Below are positions 14,983 to 22,652 of a DNA stretch of 29,932 bases, piece by piece. Both the position numbers and the translations under genes were made by a program. This stretch comes from DASZGL01 sp035938875 (GTDB lineage: Bacteria; Chloroflexota; Dormibacteria; Aeolococcales; Aeolococcaceae): the NCBI GenBank assembly GCA_035938875.1, contig DASZGL010000089.1, forward strand, positions 1 to 29,932. The letters are read 5' to 3'. The notes beneath the pieces were generated by a model. That model was not told the origin of the DNA. It saw nothing but the letters and a program-made list of their open reading frames with translations, and searched no databases. Each line of letters opens with the position of its first letter. Positions within the stretch are counted from its first letter, which is position 1.

Positions 14983-16173
14983 CTATCGACTGCGCGGCAG
15001 GCCGAGGACACGCTCGGCGAGGATGTTGCGCAGCACCTCGCTGGTGCCACCCTCGATGCTGTTGGCTCGGGCCCGCAGGAACGAGTAGCTCCAGCGTCCC
15101 CGTTGCGGGGCTCGCTCCTCGCCCTCGGCGAGCGCGCCGTAAGGGCCGATGACCTCGAGCGCGGTCTCCTGGATGCGCTGGTTCACCTCGCTCCACATCA
15201 ACTTGTTGATCGATCCCTCGGGCCCGGGCTCCTCACCCTTGAGCATCTGGGTGAGGCCACGATAGCTGTTGAACTTCATCGCCTCGACCTCGATCACCAG
15301 CTGGGCGATCCTCTGCCGGACGAGGGCATCGTCGGCGCGACTGTGACCATTGGCCTGCGTCGCTCTTGCCAGCGTGCGTAGGTCGTCGACGGCGATCCGG
15401 CTGCGCACCTGCAAACCCACGCCGAGCGATGCGCGCTCGTGCATCAGCGTGGTCATCGCCACCCGCCAGCCCTCGCCGATGGCACCGAGAACGTTGACGC
15501 GGGGCACGCGCACGTCGGTGAAGTAGATCTCGTTGAACTCGGCGTCGCCGGTCATCTGCCGCAGCGGCTTGACCTCGATGCCCGGGCTCTGCATGTCGAC
15601 GATGATGTAGGTCAACCCTGAGTGGGCGGCCTCGACGGACTCGGTGCGGGTCAGCAGGATGCACCATCTGGCGACGTGGGCCAATGTGGTCCACACCTTC
15701 TGGCCATTGATGACGAAATCATCGCCGTCGACAACAGCCCGGGTGCGCAACGAGGCCAGGTCGCTGCCGCTGTTGGGTTCGCTGAATCCCTGACACCAGA
15801 TCTCGTCACCGCGGAGCAGGGGCTTCAGGTAGCGCTGCTTCTGCTCCTGCGTACCGTGCGCGATGATGGTCGGGCCGGCCATGAACAAGCCGATGACGTT
15901 GATCAGATCGGGGGCCTTGGCAGCGGCCATCTCCTCGTTGACGATCATCTGCTGCATCAGCGTGCCGCCGCGGCCGGCGAACTCCACCGGCCAGGAAACG
16001 CCCGCGTAGCCGGCCTCGTACACGGAGCGCTGCCAGCGGCGCCGGTCCTCCAGGGTCTGGGTATCGCCGGTGATCTGACCGCGACCGCTGCTCGAGGCGG
16101 GCAGGTTCTCGCGCAGCCAGGCGCGAAGCCCGTCGCGAAAGCGCGCCTCGTCAGTCGATAGGGAGAAGTCCAT
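14983..16173 (-). CDS. Acyl-CoA dehydrogenase (larger partner of a pair)
   Basis: A 396-residue acyl-CoA dehydrogenase. It keeps a well-formed FAD-contact segment CQGFSEPNSGSDLASLRT, the KVWTT loop and the C-terminal NSIEGGTSEVLRNILAERVLGLPR block containing the active-site-region Glu. The N-terminal FSLSTDEARFRDGLRAWLRENLP is typical. CTGGAG stands 10 bases before ATG 16173. The smaller dehydrogenase follows after 24 bases. Unequal conservation of FAD-site motifs between the two suggests a heteromeric enzyme with shared FAD sites, rather than two independent homotetramers; this is inference. Confidence 0.92.
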   Translation of the reverse strand: MDFSLSTDEARFRDGLRAWLRENLPASSSGRGQITGDTQTLEDRRRWQRSVYEAGYAGVSWPVEFAGRGGTLMQQMIVNEEMAAAKAPDLINVIGLFMAGPTIIAHGTQEQKQRYLKPLLRGDEIWCQGFSEPNSGSDLASLRTRAVVDGDDFVINGQKVWTTLAHVARWCILLTRTESVEAAHSGLTYIIVDMQSPGIEVKPLRQMTGDAEFNEIYFTDVRVPRVNVLGAIGEGWRVAMTTLMHERASLGVGLQVRSRIAVDDLRTLARATQANGHSRADDALVRQRIAQLVIEVEAMKFNSYRGLTQMLKGEEPGPEGSINKLMWSEVNQRIQETALEVIGPYGALAEGEERAPQRGRWSYSFLRARANSIEGGTSEVLRNILAERVLGLPRSR

Positions 16174-16289
16174 GCGGCGATCTCCAGCAGAGGTGAGGCC
16201 GCCATTGTGACCCAGAGCAGCCCAAGCATGGTTTTGCTGGCTCGGTCAGCCCAGGTGCGACGGCGCGGCGACGGCTGCCTCAGACGCGC

Positions 16290-17051
16290 TCAGCTGTCGC
16301 CGTCGACGTCCTCCCAGGATCGAGCCTTGCCCAGGTAGGCGTCGCGCAGTTGCACATCGTCGCGCACCTCCTGTGCAGTTCCGCTGGCGACCAACTGGCC
16401 GACATCGAGGACATATGCGCGGTCGGCGACGCGCAGCACCTGGTCGACGCTCTGCTCGGCAACGAGCACCGCCATGCCCTCGTCGCGCAAGCTGCCCAGC
16501 AGCGAGAAGAGGTTGCGCGCCCAGCCGATGGCCAGCCCCACCGACGGCTCGTCGAGCATGAGCAGCCGCGGCGCGGCCATCAGTCCCTGGGCGAGGGCCA
16601 ACTGCTGTTGCTCGCCTCCGCTGAGCTGACCTGCCGCCACCTCGCGCTTGCCCTTGAGCACAGGGAAGCGGTGCATCTGCTCGTCGATGCGACGCTCCAC
16701 CTCGGCGCGCCCCAGACGGTATCCCCCGAGGCGCAGGTTGGTGCTCACCGGCAGGCGGCGAAAGACACGGTTGCCGTCCTGCACCAGTGTGCAACCCGCG
16801 GCGGCGACGACGTGCGCGGGCCGGTTGTGAACCACCGCATCGTCGAGGTGGATGGTGCCGGCGGCGATGCGATGCAACCCGGCGATGGCCCGCAGCGTCG
16901 TCGTCTTGCCCGCACCGTTGCGTCCCAGCAGGGCGACGATCTCGCCGGGGCGCACCTCGAGGCTCAGCCCTTTCACTGCAGGGACTCCGCCGTGAGCGAT
17001 GTCGATGCCGTCGACGCGAAGCACCGGTTCCATTGCGACTGCCGTGTTCAT
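16290..17051 (-). CDS. LivF-type ABC transporter ATP-binding protein
   Basis: A 253-residue ATPase of a branched-chain amino acid type importer. Walker A is GRNGAGKTT (43-51), the Q-loop TLVQDGNRVF, signature LSGGEQQQL, Walker B LLMLDEPS, and the switch region VLVAEQ with Gln in the His position as usual in LivF. ATG 17051 shares ATGA with the stop of the LivM-LivG gene; ATG 17033 (MEPVLRV) is an alternative. A 116-base gap separates it from the downstream acyl-CoA dehydrogenase, so an internal promoter is possible there although none stands out. Confidence 0.92.
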   Translation of the reverse strand: MNTAVAMEPVLRVDGIDIAHGGVPAVKGLSLEVRPGEIVALLGRNGAGKTTTLRAIAGLHRIAAGTIHLDDAVVHNRPAHVVAAAGCTLVQDGNRVFRRLPVSTNLRLGGYRLGRAEVERRIDEQMHRFPVLKGKREVAAGQLSGGEQQQLALAQGLMAAPRLLMLDEPSVGLAIGWARNLFSLLGSLRDEGMAVLVAEQSVDQVLRVADRAYVLDVGQLVASGTAQEVRDDVQLRDAYLGKARSWEDVDGDS

Positions 17052-18949
17052 TCGATGGGGCCCATGAACGCCTCGGCGACCGCGGGGTCAGCACGGACCG
17101 CGTCAGGCGTGCCCCGGCTGATGACACGGCCGCGATCCATCACCGTCACCCGGTCGGCGACGCCGAGCACCAGGCTGAGATCGTGCTCGATGAGCACGAC
17201 CGCACAGCCCCAGCGCCTGCAGGCGCGAAGCACGGCGACGAGGTGACGCGCCTCAGCACTGTCGAGTCCGGCGGCAGGCTCGTCGAGCAGAACGACCGCC
17301 GGCTCCGACACCAGCGCACGGGCGACCTCGACGAGCCTGCGCTCGCCGTGGGCCAGGGTCCCGGCGCCCAGGTGGGCGCGATGCTCGAGGCCCACAGCGC
17401 GAAGGAAGAGCAGTGCCCGCTTCCGCAGTGGGCCCTCGCGTCGAGCGCGCGATCCCGGCAGCGGCAGCCAGCCGAGCAGCCCGCCACGCGCCTCGTGGAA
17501 CAGCCCCTGCAGCACGTTGTCGAGGACGCTGAGTTCGGGTTGCACCCTCGGTGTCTGGAAGGTGCGGCTCAAACCCATGCGCGAGCGCCGGTAGGCGCGG
17601 GACTGCGCCGGCGGCAACACTCTGCCGTCTAACACCACCTCACCGCGCCGCGGGCGGATGACACCACTGGCGCAGTTGAGCAGCGTCGTCTTGCCCGAGC
17701 CGTTGGGACCGATGAGCGCATGTATCTCGCCTGGCTTGACGTCGAAGTCGACGCCGTCGAGAGCGACCACCCCGCCGAAGCTCACCGCCAGATCGCGCAG
17801 CACCAGGTCAGCATCCTTGCGCCGCCGCGGCGGCAGTTCCGGCGCCAGGTACGGAGCCGCGGGCACGACCTCGGCGGGCAGGCGGAACAGCCGGCCGACG
17901 GTCGAGAGCCCCTGGGGCAGCGCGACCACGGTGATGATCAGCAGAGCACCGTAGATCATCGTCTGCACGTTGCCGTTGGGGGTGTCGTGGTTCTGGAAGT
18001 ACCAGCTCACCGCGACCAGCGCGGCGCATCCAGCGAACGGACCGATGCGTGACCCGGCGCCACCGATGATCACCGCGGCGAAGAGCAGCACGGAAAGGTC
18101 GAAGCCGAAGAAGCTGGGTCCGATGACACAGGTGGCGCCGTTGAAGTCACCGCAGACTCCCGGCCACGCGTGGATGAAGAGCGCTCCGGCGAACACCCCG
18201 TAGAGCGCGCCGATCATCAGCACCCCGAACTTGGTCTCGCGAGGCGCGATGCCCACCGATGACGCGGCGAGCTCGTCGTTCTTCAGCGCCAGGTAGGCGC
18301 GACCCAGTCTGCCGTTCATGATCCGCACCATCACCGCAAAGCCGACGAGGAAAATCGCCAGGAGTACTTCGTAGAGCACCCATCCCGTGGGGTGAAAGCC
18401 GGCGAACTCCAGCGGTTCGAGGTCGGCGAATCCGGTGTTGCCTCCGGTGAAGAAGCCGCCGTATTGCGCCAGGATGGGGATCAGCAGCGCGCTGTAGAAG
18501 CTCAGCATGGTGAAGTGGAACTTGCTGAGCACCAGGGCGGCGCCGCCGAAGAAGTTGGCGCAGAAGAAGGCCACCACCAGGGGACCGAGGAACGGGAGTG
18601 GCATCCCCCACTGCCAGTGATGAGAGATCGTCGCCGATGCATAGGCGCCGACACCGAATGTGGCGCTCGGCCCCAGGTTGACGATGCCCGTGTAGCCCTG
18701 TTGCAGGTTGAGGCCCATGACCATTAGCGAGTAGATGAGGAAAAGGTCGGCGTACTTGAAGAAGTCGTCGCCGGCGGCGAACGACGGCAGGATCGCCAGC
18801 GCGCCGACCGCGATCGCGGTGCGCACCCAGCGGTCGCCGAGATGCCACCGCACCGCGCGACGCAGCAGCCGGATGCGCAGCTCGTCCAACGCGCCACCGG
18901 TGGCCGGGACCGTCAGGTCAGCGGCGTGGGTTGCGGCCTCGGTCACCAA
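17048..18949 (-). CDS. LivM-LivG fusion: ABC permease joined to ATP-binding domain
   Basis: A 633-residue fusion. The N-terminal part (about 35-360) is a LivM-type permease with some nine hydrophobic segments and the family motifs QQGYTGIVNLGPSATFGVGAY, GRLGRAYLALKNDELAASSVGI and IGGAGSRIGPFAG. A Pro/Arg-rich linker (PPRRRKDAD) leads to a LivG-type ATPase with GPNGSGKTT, SRMGLSRTFQTPRV, Walker B VVLLDEPAAGLDS and H-loop LIEHDL. The ABC signature is LAHGERRLVEVARAL, where LivG normally reads LSYGQQRRLEIARAL. The start is TTG 18949 or GTG 18946, neither with a clear ribosome site. The stop overlaps livF by ATGA. Confidence 0.92.
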   Translation of the reverse strand: MVTEAATHAADLTVPATGGALDELRIRLLRRAVRWHLGDRWVRTAIAVGALAILPSFAAGDDFFKYADLFLIYSLMVMGLNLQQGYTGIVNLGPSATFGVGAYASATISHHWQWGMPLPFLGPLVVAFFCANFFGGAALVLSKFHFTMLSFYSALLIPILAQYGGFFTGGNTGFADLEPLEFAGFHPTGWVLYEVLLAIFLVGFAVMVRIMNGRLGRAYLALKNDELAASSVGIAPRETKFGVLMIGALYGVFAGALFIHAWPGVCGDFNGATCVIGPSFFGFDLSVLLFAAVIIGGAGSRIGPFAGCAALVAVSWYFQNHDTPNGNVQTMIYGALLIITVVALPQGLSTVGRLFRLPAEVVPAAPYLAPELPPRRRKDADLVLRDLAVSFGGVVALDGVDFDVKPGEIHALIGPNGSGKTTLLNCASGVIRPRRGEVVLDGRVLPPAQSRAYRRSRMGLSRTFQTPRVQPELSVLDNVLQGLFHEARGGLLGWLPLPGSRARREGPLRKRALLFLRAVGLEHRAHLGAGTLAHGERRLVEVARALVSEPAVVLLDEPAAGLDSAEARHLVAVLRACRRWGCAVVLIEHDLSLVLGVADRVTVMDRGRVISRGTPDAVRADPAVAEAFMGPIE

Positions 18950-18976
18950 TGATCGTGATGAGTTGTTGCTGCGACG

Positions 18977-20230
18977 TCAGCAGGTGACGGGGTTCGGCGG
19001 TTCCGCCTCGGTGAGCACTCCGTTCTCGTCGGCGACGCGACCGAAGACGATGTTGTTCGATCCCGAGTCGCACACGGGGCTGTGGTGGCCCGGCGGGTAG
19101 ATGACGTCCTGCGTGTACACGTCGCCGTTGGCACGGACCAGGTGGAAGTTCTCGAAGGCCTTCTTCAGAGCGTCGGCATCGGTTGTCCCCGCAGCGTCGT
19201 AGGCGCGGACCATGAGATTGACGAGGTCATAGCCGTACATCGCCAGGAACACCGTGCCTGTCTGGGGGAACGTTCCACCCTTCTTGACGCCGTCGACGAG
19301 GTGCTGCAGCTTGGGTGAGTAACTGGCCCCGGGCTTCACCGTGGCGGTGACGAAGTCCTGCATGCGCAAAGACGGGATGTCCTTCTTGCCCAGGAGCAGC
19401 ACCACCGGGGTGTTGGCGAACGCTGCACTGCCGAGGATGGGAATGCTGGTGTTGCTGGCATCGGGTGATGGCAGAAAGTCCTGCAGGATGTGCGCGAGCA
19501 CCAGGCCGTAGCTGTTGATGTAGACCAGGTCGGGATGCGCGGCCTTGATCTTCCCGGTCACCGCAGAGGTGTCCACGTCGGCGAGACCGAAGGTCTCGGT
19601 ATCGGCAACGCCGATGCCCTTGGCACGCATGGCGTCGGCCAGTGTGTTGCCGACGGCGATGCTCGACGCGCTGTTGTCGTACATCAGGGCGACGTTGTGA
19701 TAGCTGTGCTTCTGGAAGTAGGCGATGGCGATGGCGTTGCCCTGGTCGGCGCGACCCACCAGGGAGAAGACGTAGGGCAGCTTCTGGGGATCATCGAACT
19801 CGGCGGCCCCGAAGCCACCGATGCTGATCACCTTGTTCTGCTGGAACTGGTTCTCGATCAGCTTCATCGAGCCCTCGTCCTCGACGATCACCGTGTGCAG
19901 GCCTTCGTGGATGAACTTCTGACCGCAGGCGATGGTCTTCTGCGGGTCGGACACCCCCGACGGGCTGCCGTTGTCGCACGTCTCGAGGACGACATGGCGA
20001 GAGCCGAACACGCCGCCCTTGGCATTCTCGTCGTCGGCGGCGAGCTGCGACCCGCGCGCCGACACGGCCGCGACATCCGCAGCGGGACCGCTGGTGACGG
20101 TGATGATGCCGATCACCAGGTCACCGGTGCCCTTGCCCTGGTTGCCACCACCACTGCTACTGCTGCCAGAACCGCACGCGACGACGACGAGCAGCAACGC
20201 GGTCGCCAGCACATGACGACGTGCTCTCAT
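18977..20230 (-). CDS. LivK-type ABC transporter substrate-binding lipoprotein
   Basis: A 417-residue periplasmic-binding-protein-like lipoprotein. A signal peptide with lipobox ends at C19 (LLLVVVAC), followed by a Gly/Ser linker. The mature part is a Peripla_BP_6 fold: GIITVTSGPAADVA, AADDENAKGG, CDNGSPS, HIL, and a C-terminal GYDLVNLMVRAYDAAG. Six Cys beyond the lipid Cys include a pair at the C-terminus (VCDSGSNN...PVTC), possibly disulfide-bonded. GGGGGA five bases before ATG 20230 is the ribosome site. Homologues bind amino acids, short amides, or other small carboxylates; with acyl-CoA dehydrogenases downstream, an organic acid is plausible but unproven. Confidence 0.92.
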   Translation of the reverse strand: MRARRHVLATALLLVVVACGSGSSSSGGGNQGKGTGDLVIGIITVTSGPAADVAAVSARGSQLAADDENAKGGVFGSRHVVLETCDNGSPSGVSDPQKTIACGQKFIHEGLHTVIVEDEGSMKLIENQFQQNKVISIGGFGAAEFDDPQKLPYVFSLVGRADQGNAIAIAYFQKHSYHNVALMYDNSASSIAVGNTLADAMRAKGIGVADTETFGLADVDTSAVTGKIKAAHPDLVYINSYGLVLAHILQDFLPSPDASNTSIPILGSAAFANTPVVLLLGKKDIPSLRMQDFVTATVKPGASYSPKLQHLVDGVKKGGTFPQTGTVFLAMYGYDLVNLMVRAYDAAGTTDADALKKAFENFHLVRANGDVYTQDVIYPPGHHSPVCDSGSNNIVFGRVADENGVLTEAEPPNPVTC

Positions 20231-20303
20231 TGGTGTCCCCCTACCAACCGTGGCGACAGTCTAGCGGAGCCCCCGGTGGCTTGGCCGAAGCGCGTTCGCC
20301 GGC

Positions 20304-21185
20304 TCACGCTCGGCGCACTGCGATGCCGCCGAAGACTCCGTTGGGCAGGAAGTTGAGGGTGATGCTGAAGAGGATGAAGCCGTACAGGTCGCCGAGACCG
20401 GTGGGGCCGAAATGCTTGCCCATCTCCTCGGCGATGCCGAGGATGAGGCCGCCGGCGAGCGCGCCTGCCGGGCTCCCCTGGCCACCGAGGAGCATGGCGA
20501 CGAATCCCTTGAGCCCGAGGACGAAGCCGAGCGATGTCGTGGCGAAGGTGATCGGTGCGATCACCCACCCGGCCAGGGCGCTGATGCCCGCTCCGGCGGC
20601 GAAGGTCGCCCAGGAGGCGCGGCTGACGTTGATGCCCCGCAGCGACGCGGCCTCGCGATCCTCGGCGATGGCCTGCAGCGCCCAACCCGCCTTGGTGTAG
20701 CGGTTGATCGCGTAGAAGGCGGCTGTGAGAGCGACAGCAACCCCCAGCGCGATCATCGTCTGCGGTCTGACGGCGACGTCGGCGATCTGCAGGCCGGCGC
20801 GGTCGACCAGCGGCGGGTAGCGCTGTTCGGTCCCGCCCCAGTACATCAGCACCCCGGCCTGGATGATCAGCGCCGCACCCAGCGTGGTGACCAGCCAGCC
20901 GTCCTCGCGAGCCCGGCCGCGAAGGAATCGCACCGCCGCCGTCTCCTCCATCGCGCCGAGCGCCGCCCCGGCGGCGACCACGGCCACCAGCGCTGCCAGC
21001 GCGTTCCACCCGAGGGTGACGTGCAGTCCGTAGCTGAGCATGATGCCCAGACCGAGGATCTGCCCCTGGGCCAGGTTGAGGATTCCTGTGGTGGTGAAGA
21101 TCAGGTTGTAGCCGAAGGCGATGAGCGCATAGACGCTGCCCACGGCGACACCCGCCACCAGGGCGTCGAGGAAGGTCTGGAGCAT
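20304..21185 (-). CDS. LivH-type ABC transporter permease
   Basis: A 293-residue integral membrane permease with about eight hydrophobic segments, first gene of the importer operon. The family motifs GSVYALIAFGYNLIFTTTGILNLAQGQILGLG (broken by a short loop), NRYTKAGWALQAIAEDREAASLRGINV and LKGFVAMLLGGQGSPAGALAGGLILG are present in order. ATG 21185 is the start. Its only ribosome-site candidate is a run of five G at 21189-21193, part of which pairs in the leader hairpin. The substrate-binding gene follows after 73 bases. Confidence 0.93.
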   Translation of the reverse strand: MLQTFLDALVAGVAVGSVYALIAFGYNLIFTTTGILNLAQGQILGLGIMLSYGLHVTLGWNALAALVAVVAAGAALGAMEETAAVRFLRGRAREDGWLVTTLGAALIIQAGVLMYWGGTEQRYPPLVDRAGLQIADVAVRPQTMIALGVAVALTAAFYAINRYTKAGWALQAIAEDREAASLRGINVSRASWATFAAGAGISALAGWVIAPITFATTSLGFVLGLKGFVAMLLGGQGSPAGALAGGLILGIAEEMGKHFGPTGLGDLYGFILFSITLNFLPNGVFGGIAVRRA

Positions 21186-21189
21186 CTAC

Positions 21190-21244
21190 CCCCATCTTCG
21201 GGGTCCCCACGGATTCGCGGCGGTCGGGTGCGGAATCCGTGGGG
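21190..21244 (-). promoter_or_regulatory. Two-hairpin leader of the liv operon, second hairpin over the ribosome site
   Basis: Read on the minus strand: CCCCACGGATTC (21244-21233), a 16-base loop, GAATCCGTGGGG (21216-21205), one unpaired base, then CCCC (21203-21200), GAAGAT, GGGG (21193-21190), and after GTAG the start ATG 21185. The first stem is 12 perfect pairs. The second hides the G-rich sequence that would bind 16S rRNA. Translational or attenuation control is inferred. Confidence 0.6.
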
Positions 21245-21272
21245 TGAAACCCGAGTGACCGGGACCGCAGCG

Positions 21273-21278
21273 TACCAT
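21273..21278 (+). promoter_or_regulatory. -10 element TACCAT, probably leaderless
   Basis: TACCAT ends 7 bases before GTG 21286, and there is no Shine-Dalgarno. Transcription would start at or next to the start codon, the arrangement of leaderless messages common in high-GC Gram-positive bacteria. Confidence 0.4.
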
Positions 21279-21285
21279 CTCGCCC

Positions 21286-21582
21286 GTGATTGGCGATCGC
21301 GTCGAAGTGGTGGTCGACACAGGGGCCGGCACGCAGACCTATGAGATCGAGGCGTCGAAGGCGGGACGCCGTGTCGAGGTCAACAGCGCGCGCGGCGGCG
21401 TCGTCGAGGTGGCCGAGGTGACGCGCACCGGCAAGCCGGTTCGTGTCGGGCGTTTCATGGCGTCGCGGGTCGTTGCGCTCGTCGAGCATCCCGCAGCGGA
21501 CAGTGAAGATGAGGACAACGGCAGCGGCGGGCGACGTCGCCGGCGGATCAAACCTGCAGGAGAGCAGGGCAACCTTCTCTGA
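21286..21582 (+). CDS. Small conserved-looking hypothetical protein with basic tail
   Basis: A 98-residue soluble protein starting at GTG 21286. Residues 1-66 alternate beta-strand-like segments (DRVEVVVDTG, QTYEIEASK, RRVEVNSA, GVVEVAEVTRTGKPVRVGRFMASRVVALVE). The C-terminus switches from acidic (DSEDEDN) to strongly basic (GGRRRRRIKPAG), so it may touch nucleic acid. I do not recognise the family. It is divergent from livH and stands 70 bases before the glycosylase gene on the same strand. Confidence 0.6.
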   Translation: MIGDRVEVVVDTGAGTQTYEIEASKAGRRVEVNSARGGVVEVAEVTRTGKPVRVGRFMASRVVALVEHPAADSEDEDNGSGGRRRRRIKPAGEQGNLL

Positions 21583-21595
21583 GCGCTGCGTCATC

Positions 21596-21613
21596 TCTGA
21601 CCGCTGTGTCAGA
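21596..21613. promoter_or_regulatory. Inverted repeat TCTGAC-N6-GTCAGA upstream of the glycosylase
   Basis: Perfect 6-bp arms around six bases, overlapping a degenerate direct repeat GCTGCGTCA / GCTGTGTCA. It lies 39 bases upstream of the glycosylase start and just upstream of its putative -10, so it could be an operator for a dimeric regulator. Confidence 0.4.
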
Positions 21614-21640
21614 CGTGCGTGCAAACCGGTACGCGATGTG

Positions 21641-21646
21641 TATCGT
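21641..21646 (+). promoter_or_regulatory. -10 element TATCGT for the glycosylase, leaderless spacing
   Basis: TATCGT ends 6 bases before GTG 21653 and no ribosome site is present, as expected for a leaderless message. Confidence 0.4.
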
Positions 21647-21652
21647 TCATGT

Positions 21653-22594
21653 GTGCAGACAGAGAGCGTCATCGCCACCGACGGCGGTGCGCTCCCCCAC
21701 CTGCACACGACGATCCGGCTCGACCGGCCGCTCGATCTGCAGCTGACGCTTGGCATGCTCTGGCGCGGACGTCGCGATCACACCATGTTGGTGTCTCGCG
21801 GCGAGATCTGCCGCGCAACGCGCACGCCGATGGGATCGGCAACGGAGCGCTTGCGCAGCAACGGCGACTCGCTCGACGTCGAGGCGTGGGGTGCGGGAGC
21901 GCAATGGTGTATCGAACACGCCCCGACGCTGATCGGTGAGCGCGACAGCAACGCAGACTTTCATCCGCGCCACCCACTGCTTGCCGAGCTGCACCGGCGG
22001 ATGCCCGGGCTGCGCATCCCTCGGACCGAAGCCGTCCTTGAGGCGATGCTGCCGCTGATCATCGAGCAGAAGGTCGCCGGTCCCGAGGCGCGGGATGCGT
22101 ACGGGCAGCTGGTCGACGCCTTCGGCGAAGCGGCTCCGGGTCCGCTCGGCCTCCGCCTGATCCCGGTCGCGGCGTTGCTGGCGAGGACCCCGTACTGGGC
22201 GATGCACCGCTTCGGCATCGAGCGTCGCCGCGCCGAGACCATCAGCGCCGCCGCCGTTCTCAGCAAGCGTGTCGAAGAGACGGTGGCGATGCCGCTGGGG
22301 GACGCCAGACGCCGCCTTCTGGCTGTGCCCGGTGTCGGTCCGTGGACGGCTGCCGAGGTGGCCCTGGTCGCCCTCGGCGACGCCGACGCTGTGTCGCTCG
22401 GCGATTACCACAACCCCCATGTGGTCAGCTGGGCACTTGCTGGTGAGGCCCGGGGCGACGACCAGCGCATGCTCGAGCTGCTCGAGCCGTACCGTGGCCA
22501 ACGCGGCCGGGTGATCCGCCTCCTCAACGCCGCGGGCATCGGCGCGCCCCGCTTCGGTCCGCGGATGCGCCTGCGGAACATCGCCGCCAACTAG
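21653..22594 (+). CDS. AlkA-type DNA-3-methyladenine glycosylase (HhH-GPD)
   Basis: A 313-residue base-excision repair enzyme that removes alkylated purines. An N-terminal beta-rich domain (about 1-100, TIRLDRPLDLQLTLGML) precedes the helix-hairpin-helix domain: EAMLPLIIEQKVAGPEA, then LLAVPGVGPWTAAEVALVALGDADAVSLGDYHNP, where the Asp of GDYH is the catalytic aspartate position. The frame opens at 21443 inside the previous gene; GTG 21653 is chosen because the conserved region starts soon after it and a -10 stands at leaderless distance. An inverted repeat upstream may be an operator. No ada gene is nearby. Confidence 0.88.
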   Translation: MQTESVIATDGGALPHLHTTIRLDRPLDLQLTLGMLWRGRRDHTMLVSRGEICRATRTPMGSATERLRSNGDSLDVEAWGAGAQWCIEHAPTLIGERDSNADFHPRHPLLAELHRRMPGLRIPRTEAVLEAMLPLIIEQKVAGPEARDAYGQLVDAFGEAAPGPLGLRLIPVAALLARTPYWAMHRFGIERRRAETISAAAVLSKRVEETVAMPLGDARRRLLAVPGVGPWTAAEVALVALGDADAVSLGDYHNPHVVSWALAGEARGDDQRMLELLEPYRGQRGRVIRLLNAAGIGAPRFGPRMRLRNIAAN

Positions 22595-22599
22595 TCTCC

Positions 22600-22616
22600 T
22601 GTCCTGAGGCAGGACA
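22600..22616. terminator. Short inverted repeat TGTCCTG-AGG-CAGGACA
   Basis: A perfect 7-bp stem with a 3-base loop 6 bases after the glycosylase stop and 37 bases before the next start. It may be a weak terminator or an operator for the following membrane protein unit. No T-run follows. Confidence 0.4.
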
Positions 22617-22652
22617 CTGGCCGGCGGTGCCCGGCAGGCATGATCTCCTCCG

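Noticed and set aside
20412..21344. 310-codon plus-strand frame opposite livH
   Set aside because: Composition is typical of high-GC antisense frames, and the opposite strand has clear LivH motifs.
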